DNA from: JBGTGT01 sp051439375 | GTDB lineage: Bacteria > Cyanobacteriota > Cyanobacteriia > Cyanobacteriales > Microcystaceae | Length of the DNA: 37,781 nt | Direction of reading: 5' to 3' | NCBI GenBank assembly: GCA_051439375.1 | Contig: JBFRWB010000173.1 | Span: forward strand, 1-37,781 | Shown: piece by piece, positions 24,072-32,401 of the stretch | Numbering within the stretch: position 1 is the first letter of the stretch | Layout of the letters: each line of letters begins with the position of its first letter | The notes under the pieces: model-generated | Told to the model about the DNA's origin: nothing | The model's database searches: none | What the model saw: only the letters and a program-made list of their open reading frames with translations | Made by a program: the position numbers and the translations under genes

Positions 24072-24124
24072 AAAAAAAGAAACTGGTGATCCTGATGATA
24101 GCATCCCAGTTTCTCCTAAAACGG
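24072..24124 (-). terminator. Rho-independent terminator of glnB
   Basis: On the minus strand, AGAAACTGG and CCAGTTTCT form a perfect 9-bp stem (plus coordinates 24116-24124 with 24078-24086). It is followed immediately by a run of seven T (plus-strand A7 at 24072-24078). It begins one base past the glnB stop codon. The stem may extend inward through a nested GATG/CATC pairing. Confidence 0.8.
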
Positions 24125-24125
24125 A

Positions 24126-24464
24126 CTAAATTGCTTCGAGACCTCGTTCATCTGTCCGAATACGGATGGCTTGTTCCACAGGGGAGACAAAGATTTTCCC
24201 ATCTCCAATTTCTCCCGTGCGTGCGGCAGCAATTAACACTTTTACCACATCCTCTACTTGATCATCTTCGATAATGACCTCGATTTTGAGCTTTTGCAGA
24301 AACTCGACGGTATATTCGGACCCCCGATAGCGTTCTGTTTTGCCTTTCTGACGACCAAATCCTCGTACTTCTGAAACCGTCATCCCAACGATTTCCGCAT
24401 TGACAAGGGCAATTTTTACCTCGTCTAGTTTGAATGGCCGAATAATGGCTTCTACTTTTTTCAA
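24126..24464 (-). CDS. glnB: Nitrogen regulatory protein PII
   Basis: This 112-residue protein is the full family length. The T-loop contains ERYRGSEYTVEF with S49, the serine phosphorylated in cyanobacterial PII, and Y51. The B-loop TGEIGDGKIFV and C-terminal IRIRTDERG are intact. PII senses ATP/ADP and 2-oxoglutarate and controls NAGK, PipX (hence NtcA) and nitrogen transporters, including urea uptake. The start is TTG 24464: GAGGAG lies 8 nt upstream (plus 24473-24478), and the encoded MKKVEAIIRPFK is the exact family N-terminus. It is followed by a strong terminator, so probably monocistronic. No perfect GTA-N8-TAC was found upstream. Confidence 0.97.
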   Translation of the reverse strand: MKKVEAIIRPFKLDEVKIALVNAEIVGMTVSEVRGFGRQKGKTERYRGSEYTVEFLQKLKIEVIIEDDQVEDVVKVLIAAARTGEIGDGKIFVSPVEQAIRIRTDERGLEAI

Positions 24465-24551
24465 ACTTGTGACTCCTCGTTAACTAGATTGATTCACTCC
24501 TTATTTATAAGCTGAATCTAGCCTTTTTTAGCAGAGTAAAGCGGAAATTTT

Positions 24552-24573
24552 TGTAAATATTGACAATTTTACA
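24552..24573. promoter_or_regulatory. Dyad TGTAAA-N10-TTTACA upstream of glnB
   Basis: Perfect 6-bp arms (24552-24557 and 24568-24573) are separated by 10 bp. They lie about 43 nt upstream, in the transcription sense, of a -10-like TATAAA on the minus strand (24509-24504). It resembles NtcA half-sites (GTA...TAC), but the spacing is N14, not N8. The binding protein is unknown. Confidence 0.3.
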
Positions 24574-24624
24574 TCCTTCTTTATCGTCTAAATCCAGTCA
24601 TTTCTGTTCTTTATATGGAGAAAA

Positions 24625-25032
24625 TTAGGGATTTACTTGCTTAATCCATTGCTGAATGGGGTCGAGCAAAGGGGTTCGCTTTCTGGTTTGAGGATGAATA
24701 CAAACATGACGAGTTTTTGCCCTTGCACAACAGGGAGAAGAAGGGTCAGAACAGTATATTTTATAAGTAATTTCAAAACTATCAGGGGAGATTAATTGGG
24801 GTTGGAGATCAACGATAATGCGATCGCCACAAAACAAGGGTTGATAAAAGTTTATTTCGCCATGAACAATAGGAATAACAGCGACTTGACTATCAATCAC
24901 TGTTTTAAGGGGTATTCCTGCCGATTCTAGGGCATCTTCGTAGGCTTCATGACAAATAGATAGTAAATGGGCAAAATAGACCACACCCGCCCCATCGGTA
25001 TCCGCTAAACGAATAATTCTTTTGTATGTCAT
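24625..25032 (-). CDS. 1,4-dihydroxy-2-naphthoyl-CoA hydrolase (hot-dog thioesterase)
   Basis: This 135-residue 4HBT-type hot-dog protein has the catalytic segment LADTDGAGVVYFAHLL near the N-terminus, whose aspartate is the nucleophile or base in this family. HEAYEDALESAGI is the hot-dog helix. The sequence agrees with the cyanobacterial slr0204-type enzyme, which releases 1,4-dihydroxy-2-naphthoate from its CoA ester in phylloquinone synthesis for photosystem I. Other YbgC-like thioesterases share the fold, so substrate is by family precedent. It is transcribed towards glnB but separated from it by about 160 bp. Confidence 0.8.
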   Translation of the reverse strand: MTYKRIIRLADTDGAGVVYFAHLLSICHEAYEDALESAGIPLKTVIDSQVAVIPIVHGEINFYQPLFCGDRIIVDLQPQLISPDSFEITYKIYCSDPSSPCCARAKTRHVCIHPQTRKRTPLLDPIQQWIKQVNP

Positions 25033-25113
25033 GGTAGAAGTTCAGGAGTTCAGCGTTTTAGAAAATTAGCGATTTCTTCTCCATCTCCTTATACTCTACC
25101 TTTTCCCATTGAT

Positions 25114-26193
25114 CTATATCTCATAGTTGCTTTCTGCGATCGCTTTTTCATCAGAGACTGATTCATTAACCCATGCCACCAGAATCTCATAACCTAAACT
25201 GAGGATAACTGGCCCAATAAATAAACCGAGAATTCCATTACTGAGCGTTCCCCCAATAACACCAATAAAGACAACTAAGATGGGAACGGGCAATCCCTGA
25301 CCCATTAACATGGGTTTTAAGACATTATCAATAACTAAGCAGGGAATCATCCATGCAGTGTATAAGATAGCCCATCCTGTCCCAATGGAGAAAAATGCCC
25401 AAATAATGGTGGGAATAACAACTAAACCGGGACCCAACTGAATAATGGCTAAAACAAGACAGATTAAGGTTAATAATCCGGCTGCGGGAATTTTAGCGAT
25501 CGCCATACCAATCCCAATTAACAAAGCTTGAATCAAGGCGACTCCAATTACCCCACGGGTGACGCCGCGAATAGTAGAAGCAGAGAGTTCTAAGAACGCT
25601 TCACCTTGTGTGGGGACAAGTTTAGTAAAAAATTTCGTCAATCCTCGGTTAATAGCTGCTGTGTTAAGCAGTAAGGCAGCAGCAATAATAATAGAGATAA
25701 TAAATTTAAGAAGAATTAAGCCTGTATTCGCAGCAATTAAGAGAAGTCGAGGAATTAGCTGCTCAATTTGAGTACGAAATCGCCCTAGCACTCCCTTAAG
25801 ATTAACAGCCGCCGATTGCCAAACTTCATTCAGAGGTTGACCAATCACTGGCCACGTTTCCAATGTAGGCGGAGGAGGGGGAACATTAATCGTATCGGCG
25901 GATAATTGCTTAACTAATACTTGGATATTATCAACCAAAAGGGTAGCCAAATAGGCAATTGGCCCAATAATAATGCCAATACCCACTAAACATAGCAAAA
26001 TAACCGCTAATTTTGTTCTACCGCCTAATACGTTTTTTAGCCATTCCATCACAGGATAAATAGAGGTTGCCAAAATTGCCCCCCAGATGACAATGCCCAA
26101 AAAAGGTCGCAAGATAGCAAAACAACCAAAAGCCAGTGCGGCTAAAAAAACGAGTCTGATAATTAAATTAGTAACTTTCGCTTGATTATCCAT
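25114..26193 (-). CDS. AI-2E family transporter (UPF0118)
   Basis: This 359-residue polytopic membrane protein has about eight hydrophobic segments: two at the start (residues 8-50), one near 65-90, and a cluster from about 150 to 345. It carries family features such as FLGIVIWGAILATSIYPV and a long loop between the third and fourth segments (KQLSADTINVPPPPPTLE). The family name comes from E. coli TqsA; members also act as Na+/H+ antiporters, so the substrate is unknown. Confidence 0.8.
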   Translation of the reverse strand: MDNQAKVTNLIIRLVFLAALAFGCFAILRPFLGIVIWGAILATSIYPVMEWLKNVLGGRTKLAVILLCLVGIGIIIGPIAYLATLLVDNIQVLVKQLSADTINVPPPPPTLETWPVIGQPLNEVWQSAAVNLKGVLGRFRTQIEQLIPRLLLIAANTGLILLKFIISIIIAAALLLNTAAINRGLTKFFTKLVPTQGEAFLELSASTIRGVTRGVIGVALIQALLIGIGMAIAKIPAAGLLTLICLVLAIIQLGPGLVVIPTIIWAFFSIGTGWAILYTAWMIPCLVIDNVLKPMLMGQGLPVPILVVFIGVIGGTLSNGILGLFIGPVILSLGYEILVAWVNESVSDEKAIAESNYEI

Positions 26194-26242
26194 GTTTATT
26201 ATTTATTACTTAAAGCCGAAGGGTTTTGATAATTTTTCCCCA

Positions 26243-26593
26243 TCAAGACTGGGACGGTTGTAGTAAGCTTAAAAGCGTTCCGTCGGGCGATCGCACAGCA
26301 GCCACCTTTCCAAAAGAGGGTTCACGGATATTACCTTCTAATTTTGCTCCCAATTGTTCTAAATCAGCAAGGGTTTTGTGAATGTCTTGGACATGAAAGC
26401 TAAGAATTGGCGGGTTTCCCCCCTGTCCATCATTATTTGCCGCATGAAGAGCAAGGGTTGTCCCATCTGCATCTAATTCTGCCCATCCCGGACTAGACAT
26501 CTTAACCGTTAATCCCAATCCTTCGCTGTAAAATTTAACCGCAGTCGGGATATCTTTGACCATTAACATTATGTGTTTAAATTGGGTTGTCAT
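26243..26593 (-). CDS. VOC (glyoxalase/bleomycin resistance) superfamily protein
   Basis: This 116-residue single-module protein has two beta-alpha-beta-beta-beta repeats: FKHIMLMVKDIPTAVKFYSEGLGL opens the first and PILSFHVQDIHKTLADLEQLG the second. Putative metal ligands are H7, an Asp/Glu of WAELDADGT, H53 or the FHVQD histidine, and a late glutamate position that is not obvious. The reaction is unknown; glyoxalase I activity is not established because the ligand set is incomplete by eye. It lies 49 bp upstream of the permease gene on the same strand. Confidence 0.75.
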   Translation of the reverse strand: MTTQFKHIMLMVKDIPTAVKFYSEGLGLTVKMSSPGWAELDADGTTLALHAANNDGQGGNPPILSFHVQDIHKTLADLEQLGAKLEGNIREPSFGKVAAVRSPDGTLLSLLQPSQS

Positions 26594-26852
26594 GGTGGGG
26601 TGATCTCCATCAATTTTTGAGTTACTTTGACTAATTTAACCTAAAATAACACAGATGGTGAGCATAATTTCCTAAGATTCTCTCAAAAAGTAAAATTCTT
26701 GTTCTATTTCACCCCGATACTTGGATAAGAAAAAAGTCTTGTAGTGGGGGAACAGTTCTGGTAAAATCCTTGGAAAGTATCTAGTACCAAATACTCAGGT
26801 ATTGCGCTTAGAATACGGGTTAACAATTCAGTTTTGAATACAGAGGGAAGCT

Positions 26853-27860
26853 ATGACCACTGAACTAGATCGGGTGATTCTGATCGGAGTCGCTGGCGAT
26901 TCGGGTTGCGGAAAATCAACGTTTTTACGCCGTTTAACAGATTTATTCGGTGAAGAGTTTATGACCGTTATTTGTCTAGATGACTACCACAGTCTAGACC
27001 GTAAAGGAAGAAAAGCAGCAGGTGTCACTGCGCTTGATCCCAAAGCCAATAATTTTGATCTAATGGCTGAACAAGTTAAAGCCTTGAAAAATGGTCAAGC
27101 GATTGATAAACCCATTTATAATCATGAAACGGGAGAACTTGATCCCCCTGAACGCATTGAACCCAATCAAGTCATTGTTATTGAAGGATTACATCCTTTA
27201 TACGACGAAAGAGTACGGGAATTAGTCGATTTTAGCGTTTATCTTGATATTAGCGACGAAGTTAAAATTAACTGGAAAATTCAACGGGATATGGCTGAAC
27301 GGGGTCATTCCTACGAAGACGTTCTCGCTTCAATTAATGCCAGAAAACCAGACTTTAGTGCTTATATTGAACCGCAAAAGCAACATGCAGACGTGGTTAT
27401 TCAAGTCTTACCGACCCAACTTATTGAAGATCACGAAAGCAAACTATTACGGGTTCGCTTAGTTCAAAAAGAAGGAGTAGAGAACTTTGAACCTCCCTAT
27501 CTATTCGACGAAGGTTCAACCATTGACTGGCGGCCTTGCGGACGTAAATTAACCTGTGCTTACCCCGGCATCAAGATGTACTATGGTCCTGACAACTTCA
27601 TGGGGAATGAGGTATCCATCTTAGAAGTAGATGGTCAATTCGATAACCTAGAAGAAATGATCTATATCGAAAGTCACCTCAGCAAAACAGGGACTAAATA
27701 TTACGGTGAAATGACCGAATTGCTTCTCAAGCATAAAGACTATCCCGGTACCACTAATGGAACAGGATTATTCCAAGTTCTCGTTGGTCTGAAAATGCGA
27801 GAAATGTATGAGAAATTAACGGCTAAGGAAGCCAAAGTGGCGGCTTCTGCATCTGCTTAA
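26853..27860 (+). CDS. prk: Phosphoribulokinase
   Basis: This 335-residue enzyme phosphorylates ribulose 5-phosphate to ribulose 1,5-bisphosphate in the Calvin cycle. The P-loop is GVAGDSGCGKST (12-23). The thioredoxin-regulated cysteines C19 and C41 are present, as is the second pair C229 and C235 (PCGRKLTC) involved in CP12/GAPDH complex formation. The ribulose 5-phosphate site region includes DDYHSLDR and HETGELDPPE. It is monocistronic: a hairpin terminator follows. The start is ATG 26853, 21 nt after an in-frame-free AT-rich leader with AGAGGGAAG as ribosome binding site. Confidence 0.97.
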   Translation: MTTELDRVILIGVAGDSGCGKSTFLRRLTDLFGEEFMTVICLDDYHSLDRKGRKAAGVTALDPKANNFDLMAEQVKALKNGQAIDKPIYNHETGELDPPERIEPNQVIVIEGLHPLYDERVRELVDFSVYLDISDEVKINWKIQRDMAERGHSYEDVLASINARKPDFSAYIEPQKQHADVVIQVLPTQLIEDHESKLLRVRLVQKEGVENFEPPYLFDEGSTIDWRPCGRKLTCAYPGIKMYYGPDNFMGNEVSILEVDGQFDNLEEMIYIESHLSKTGTKYYGEMTELLLKHKDYPGTTNGTGLFQVLVGLKMREMYEKLTAKEAKVAASASA

Positions 27861-27883
27861 TATTATTAGCAATAAGTCACTAT

Positions 27884-27926
27884 ATCGTGGGAGATACTTG
27901 TTTATTTCCCACGATTTTATTTTTTC
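27884..27926 (+). terminator. Rho-independent terminator of prk
   Basis: ATCGTGGGA (27884-27892) pairs perfectly with TCCCACGAT (27907-27915) across a 14-nt loop. TTTATTTTTT follows. It lies 23 bp past the prk stop codon. Confidence 0.8.
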
Positions 27927-28021
27927 TAACGAGATGCTTAACGCTTAAGTATGATACTATTGAATTAATCAATTGTTAATTATCAATTATCTATTGATCA
28001 GCCCTTTTTCAACTTGTTGAA

Positions 28022-28747
28022 ATGCTATTAAACTATAATCCTCGCGCCTGTCTCCCTTCAGCCGAAGAGTTACCTGATTCTGATGATACCCCCGTGGATA
28101 ACGAACTACAAGATTTAATTCCCCATATCCTTAAAGATAGTCTCGCATTTATTTGGGTTGATAGAATGGACTGGTTTTTTGGCATAGATATGGGCATTTA
28201 CTATAATCCCGAACAACCTACAATTGCTATTGTCCCCGATGCTTTTTTAAGCATTGGTGTTCCTAGAATTGTTGATTCAGATTTACGCTTATCTTATGTT
28301 TTATGGGATGAACAAGTTATTCCCATTATGGCATTAGAAGTGGTTTCTCAAACCCGACGAGGAGAATATACAGAAAAGAAAGAAGATTATAGAAAGATGG
28401 GGATTTTATATTATGTCGTTTACAACCCCTTACGCAAGAGAAAACCCCGTTTAGAAGTGTATGAATTGCAGAATGGAAAATATGAATTATTGCAAGATGA
28501 ACCCATATGGTTATCTCAAATTAATCTCGGAATAGGTCGAGAAATTGGGGTTCATCAGGGAGTTGAACGAGAATGGTTATATTGGTATGATGAGCAAGGA
28601 AAACGGTATTTGATCTCTGAAGAAAGAGCTATTGAAGCTCAAAATCAAGCAGCAGAAGCTAGAAATCAAGCTTTAAAAGCTCAAGAAAAAGCGAGAAAAC
28701 TAGAAGCAAAATTGAGAAGCTTAGGAATAGATCCTAACAATTTATAA
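28022..28747 (+). CDS. Uma2-family (DUF820) PD-(D/E)XK nuclease-fold protein
   Basis: This 241-residue protein belongs to a family greatly expanded in cyanobacteria. The nuclease core has PD (72-73, VPDAFL) and E106 (ALEVVSQT), then KKEDYRKMGILYYVVYNP, where K119/K120 and the helix fit the PD-(D/E)XK pattern. Residues 200-235 are an Ala/Glu/Gln-rich coiled coil (EAQNQAAEARNQALKAQEK), a common addition. Cellular function is unknown. Its last 14 bp overlap the convergent potassium channel gene. Confidence 0.8.
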   Translation: MLLNYNPRACLPSAEELPDSDDTPVDNELQDLIPHILKDSLAFIWVDRMDWFFGIDMGIYYNPEQPTIAIVPDAFLSIGVPRIVDSDLRLSYVLWDEQVIPIMALEVVSQTRRGEYTEKKEDYRKMGILYYVVYNPLRKRKPRLEVYELQNGKYELLQDEPIWLSQINLGIGREIGVHQGVEREWLYWYDEQGKRYLISEERAIEAQNQAAEARNQALKAQEKARKLEAKLRSLGIDPNNL

Positions 28748-29672
28748 AGATAGGAACAACATCATGAAAATGAGCTAAATCAATGTAAGTTTTGCCTTGA
28801 GCATTACGGGAAAAAATATCGACAAATCGCTGGTTATGTAAAATGTGTGTGGGGGTATAAACATAACGAGCATGAATTGTTTGGGAGAAGGTTTCATCCA
28901 AACCTGTTAACATAACCCCAATTTCTCCTTCCTTTTCCTCTAAAGATTCTATCGTTTCCCCATAGAGAGGACTATTTTGGTCAATGGGGTGCATTATTAA
29001 CCAGCTTAAGTCAAAAACAGGGGTTTGCGATCGCAATAATTCTAATTCATAAAACCGTCTTAATTGATGTCCTTCTTCACTGGTTTCATTGAGAATAAAA
29101 CACAGTTTAACTTGTGCTTCTAAAATGCGATTATCTCGTCGGTTAGCTGTCCGAAGCATTAAGGTTGGCGTTCCATTATAAGGACAAATCACAGCCACAT
29201 TACTGAAAAGAACTTTTGCAGTTGGCCGAGAAAAACGAGCAAACATTAAACCTGTTAAAATCGTTAATAATAATAACCCAAGCCAGATTTCAACGGTTAC
29301 TAAAATTTGAGCGTATAAACTTTGAGGATACATTGAGCCATAGCCCACCGTTGATAAGGTTTGAATACTGAAAAAGAAAGCATCTTTAAATGATCCCGAT
29401 TCTGCATTGGCAATTCCATCTTGAGCCGTCATATAAGCAAAAGCAAACAGACAGTTAATACTAAAATAAAAAAGACTAATTAAAATTAGAAAATATCGCC
29501 AACGAAGAGCTAATAACCAATGATAGAGATCATGGGTTGCAGGATGGAATAAAGCAACAGGATTTTTATTTCTTAGGAAAGGGAAAAACCTATTTGAACC
29601 TTTGGAACGACCTGTAGAAAAACAAGAATCTTGGGGGGTAGAATTTTTCCGAGGAGAACGCAATTTTAGCAT
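28734..29672 (-). CDS. KirBac-type inward-rectifier potassium channel
   Basis: This 312-residue protein begins with a basic cytoplasmic N-terminus, then the slide-helix region (HPATHDLYHWLLALRWRYF), TM1 (about 59-81), a pore helix and the selectivity filter TVGYG (108-112), and TM2 (about 121-146). The C-terminal IRK domain is an immunoglobulin-like cytoplasmic domain: SNVAVICPYNGTPTLMLRTANRR, the FDLSWLIMHPID block and ETFSQTIHARYVY. The order is that of KirBac channels, which move K+ across the plasma membrane. Gating ligands are unknown. It converges on the Uma2 gene with a 14-bp overlap. Confidence 0.9.
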   Translation of the reverse strand: MLKLRSPRKNSTPQDSCFSTGRSKGSNRFFPFLRNKNPVALFHPATHDLYHWLLALRWRYFLILISLFYFSINCLFAFAYMTAQDGIANAESGSFKDAFFFSIQTLSTVGYGSMYPQSLYAQILVTVEIWLGLLLLTILTGLMFARFSRPTAKVLFSNVAVICPYNGTPTLMLRTANRRDNRILEAQVKLCFILNETSEEGHQLRRFYELELLRSQTPVFDLSWLIMHPIDQNSPLYGETIESLEEKEGEIGVMLTGLDETFSQTIHARYVYTPTHILHNQRFVDIFSRNAQGKTYIDLAHFHDVVPIFINC

Positions 29673-30083
29673 AAAAAATGAGACAGTAAGAAATGAGTTT
29701 AGGGTTCAGGTTTCAGCGTTGTTATACTTCAGCCTTAGCTAAAATCCTAAACTTGATCAGATTTTAGTCTCTATCTCGTAGGGATGCAATATTGAGTTCG
29801 GAGTTCAGAGTTAAAGCATCATAGGACCCATTCATACCAAATCCGACTTATAAAACCCTGTCTTGGGGAAGATAGGGGGATTGGGGAGAACTTCCCACTT
29901 CTGAATCTCCCCATACTCTATAGTGCTACGCACAAGTGTGGAATCAAGAACTCTATAGATGATGTGAGCGCAATTAATTATAAAATAGCGGTGATAGGGA
30001 ACAGGAAACAGCAAATAGTTATTGATTCTTCTGTAACTTCTGAACTCCTATTAAATTTATGGTCACCCACCCACTTAAACATC
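29673..30083. repeat. Intergenic region with heptamer and dispersed repeats
   Basis: No gene is seen in 411 bp. It holds three heptamers GAGTTCG, GAGTTCA, GAGTTAA (29794-29814), the second copy of the 19-bp dispersed repeat (29834-29852), a GGGGAGA/TCTCCCC inverted repeat (29883-29889 with 29906-29912) and ACTCTATAG twice. A promoter for the downstream gene is probably included. Confidence 0.6.
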
Positions 30084-31265
30084 ATGAAAATCTTACAAAT
30101 TGTTCCTTCAATTTCCCTTGTCTATGGAGGGCCGAGTCAAATGATTTTAGGACTCTCTAAAGGGTTAGCAAATGCAGGAGAAGATGTCACCATTATTACC
30201 ACTAATTCTAACGGAGATGCGGGACAACCTCCCTTAGATGTTCCTTTGGAAACCCCCATTAAACAAGAGGGTTATCAGGTGATTTATTTTCCCTGTTATC
30301 CCTTTCGTCGTTATAAGTTTTCCTTACCCCTTTTAAACTGGTTAGGGACTCATGCTAAAGACTATCAAATTGCTCATATTCATGCGCTGTTTTCCCCTGT
30401 AAGTACTTTCGCTGCTACTGTTGCCAGAAATAACAACTTACCTTATATTTTACGACCATTAGGCACATTAGATCCGGCTGATTTACAAAAGAAAAAACAA
30501 CTTAAAAAAATCTATGGTAATTTATTAGAGAAACCTAATTTAAAAGGATCGGTTGGGGTTCATTTTACCTCAAAACAAGAAGCAAAAGTCTCTGAACGAT
30601 ATGGTGCTAAAACCAATGATATTATTATTCCATTAGGGGTATCTTTACCCGATAATTCTCCAATATTAGGCACAACTCGTCAACAATTAGGAATTCCAGA
30701 AAATGTTCCCTTAATTCTTTTTATGTCCCGTATTGAACCCAAGAAAGGACTCTCTTTATTAATAGAAGCTTTAGAGAATTTACTGCAAAAAGGAATTGAC
30801 TTTCACTTTATTTTAGCCGGAACAAATCCTCAAGATCCCCAGTATGAAAATAAAATCATACAACAAGTTAAAGACTCAAAGTTAGGAGAAAGAACTACTA
30901 TTACAGGATTTATTAAAGGAGAGTTAAAATTAGGTCTTTTACAGGATGCTGATTTATTCGTTTTACCCTCTTATTACGAAAATTTTGGTATTGCTGTGGC
31001 TGAAGCGATGGCGATGCAAACCCCTGTCGTTATTTCTGATCAAGTGCATATTTGGGAAGAGATTCAACAAGCATCAGGAGGATGGATTTGTCAATGTAAT
31101 GTTCCCTCTTTAACTGACAGTTTAATCACCGCACTCGATAATGATGATAGTTTAAAACAACGAGGAATCAACGCTAAAAGACTGGTTGATGAACAATATA
31201 ACTGGTCTGCGATCGCTCAACAAGTCATTAAAGTTTATACTGATATGAGTCAAACAAGCTTCTAG
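30084..31265 (+). CDS. Family 4 glycosyltransferase
   Basis: From ATG 30084 the protein has 394 residues and begins MKILQIVPSISLVYGGPSQ, the normal GT4 N-terminus with the GG loop that contacts the acceptor. The reading frame is open 40 codons further upstream, but that part is unlike the family. The C-terminal domain has LFMSRIEPKKGL (donor phosphate-binding region), ITGFIKGELK and SYYENFGIAVAEAMAMQTPVV (EX7E motif). It is related to enzymes that build exopolysaccharide or hormogonium-type glycans. It is isolated from the main glycan island, and donor and acceptor are unknown. Confidence 0.85.
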   Translation: MKILQIVPSISLVYGGPSQMILGLSKGLANAGEDVTIITTNSNGDAGQPPLDVPLETPIKQEGYQVIYFPCYPFRRYKFSLPLLNWLGTHAKDYQIAHIHALFSPVSTFAATVARNNNLPYILRPLGTLDPADLQKKKQLKKIYGNLLEKPNLKGSVGVHFTSKQEAKVSERYGAKTNDIIIPLGVSLPDNSPILGTTRQQLGIPENVPLILFMSRIEPKKGLSLLIEALENLLQKGIDFHFILAGTNPQDPQYENKIIQQVKDSKLGERTTITGFIKGELKLGLLQDADLFVLPSYYENFGIAVAEAMAMQTPVVISDQVHIWEEIQQASGGWICQCNVPSLTDSLITALDNDDSLKQRGINAKRLVDEQYNWSAIAQQVIKVYTDMSQTSF

Positions 31266-31351
31266 CTTGTTAACTTTACCTTGATGACAGACAAGATCCC
31301 TGTGCTGCGTTTTATAAACAATCTAATCTTATTTTAGGAGAATTAACCATT

Positions 31352-32398
31352 ATGTTAAAATCTTTAAGAATTGAGAATTTTCGATGTTTTAAAGAATATG
31401 AACTGCAACAACTCGGTAGAGTTAATTTATTAGTAGGAACAAATAATTGTGGGAAAACCTCTATTTTAGAGGCGATTTATTTACTTTATTCTCAAGACGA
31501 TCTTAGTAAAATAGCAGAGATTCTGTATAGTAGGGGGGAATTTATTGAAGAAAAACATGATATAGAATTAGAAATCTGCCATTTATTTTATGGACACAAA
31601 GTAAATCAAGGAAGCAAGATTTTAATTGATAGTAATAGTTCAAGCAGTTCTGTAAAAGTACAATTTAAAATTACTACTAAAAAACATGAAATGACGGGTT
31701 GGGAAAATTTAGTTTTTGAAATAAACTACACATCACCTGTTAGGGAAGAGAATGGTAAGAAGCCTTATTGTTTTTCCTTAGACGTATTCCATTCTAACTT
31801 GTTCTATAAAAAATTAGAAGAGCAAATAAATATCAATCATAATCAAAGCTCAATGAACACATTCTTGATCACAACAGGATTTTTGTCAATAACTAAAATG
31901 ATTAAAATATTTGAAAGTATTCTTTTAACTTCCAAAGAAGATTTAGTAATAGAAGCTTTACAAATTATAGAACCTACAGTTAAAAGAATTGCAGTCGTTG
32001 ATAATCGATTCTTTGCCTTATTATCAGATACTGATCAACGAGTTCCATTAGGAAGTATGGGAGACGGAATACAAAGAATATTAGGTTTAACCTTAGCCTT
32101 AGTAAACGCCAAAGATGGTATCTTATTAGTAGATGAAATTGATACAGGATTACATTTTACCGCACTGTCTAAAATGTGGAAATTAGTCTGGGAAACTGCC
32201 CAAAAACTAAATGTTCAAGTCTTCGCTACCACCCATAATAGTGATTGTTGGACAAGTTTAACCGATTTAATTGATCCTGACAATCCAAGAGAAGATGGAA
32301 TTCTCTTACATCGTATCGAAAAAGAGAAACCCCATAGTATTCTCTTTACTGAATCGGAAATTGCGATCGCCGCTGAACGAGATATTGAGGTAAGATAA
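31352..32398 (+). CDS. AAA-family (ABC-type, OLD/RecF-like) ATPase of a two-gene module
   Basis: This 348-residue ATPase opens LKSLRIENFRCFKEYEL, as in RecF/OLD-type proteins. Walker A is GTNNCGKTS (29-37). An ABC-like signature SMGDGIQR (235-242), Walker B ILLVDEID (257-264) and a switch histidine H295 (FATTHNSDCW) are all present, so the ATPase looks active. About 190 residues between the two halves are a diverged insert with no coiled coil of SMC type. It ends 3 bp before the DUF3226 gene, so they are certainly co-translated. The class (AAA_15/AAA_21) is typical of anti-phage ATPases such as AriA of PARIS and OLD proteins. AGGAG upstream supports ATG 31352. Confidence 0.82.
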   Translation: MLKSLRIENFRCFKEYELQQLGRVNLLVGTNNCGKTSILEAIYLLYSQDDLSKIAEILYSRGEFIEEKHDIELEICHLFYGHKVNQGSKILIDSNSSSSSVKVQFKITTKKHEMTGWENLVFEINYTSPVREENGKKPYCFSLDVFHSNLFYKKLEEQININHNQSSMNTFLITTGFLSITKMIKIFESILLTSKEDLVIEALQIIEPTVKRIAVVDNRFFALLSDTDQRVPLGSMGDGIQRILGLTLALVNAKDGILLVDEIDTGLHFTALSKMWKLVWETAQKLNVQVFATTHNSDCWTSLTDLIDPDNPREDGILLHRIEKEKPHSILFTESEIAIAAERDIEVR

Positions 32399-32401
32399 AC
32401 T

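Noticed and set aside
24068..24274. Plus-strand open frame over the glnB terminator and coding region
   Set aside because: It is antisense to glnB and to its terminator, with no family resemblance.
29832..30014. Minus-strand open frame of 60 codons upstream of the GT4 gene
   Set aside because: It lies over dispersed repeats and has no ribosome binding site or recognisable protein features.
29964..30083. In-frame 40-codon extension upstream of the GT4 start
   Set aside because: The extension is unlike GT4 N-termini; MKILQIVPS at 30084 is the family start.
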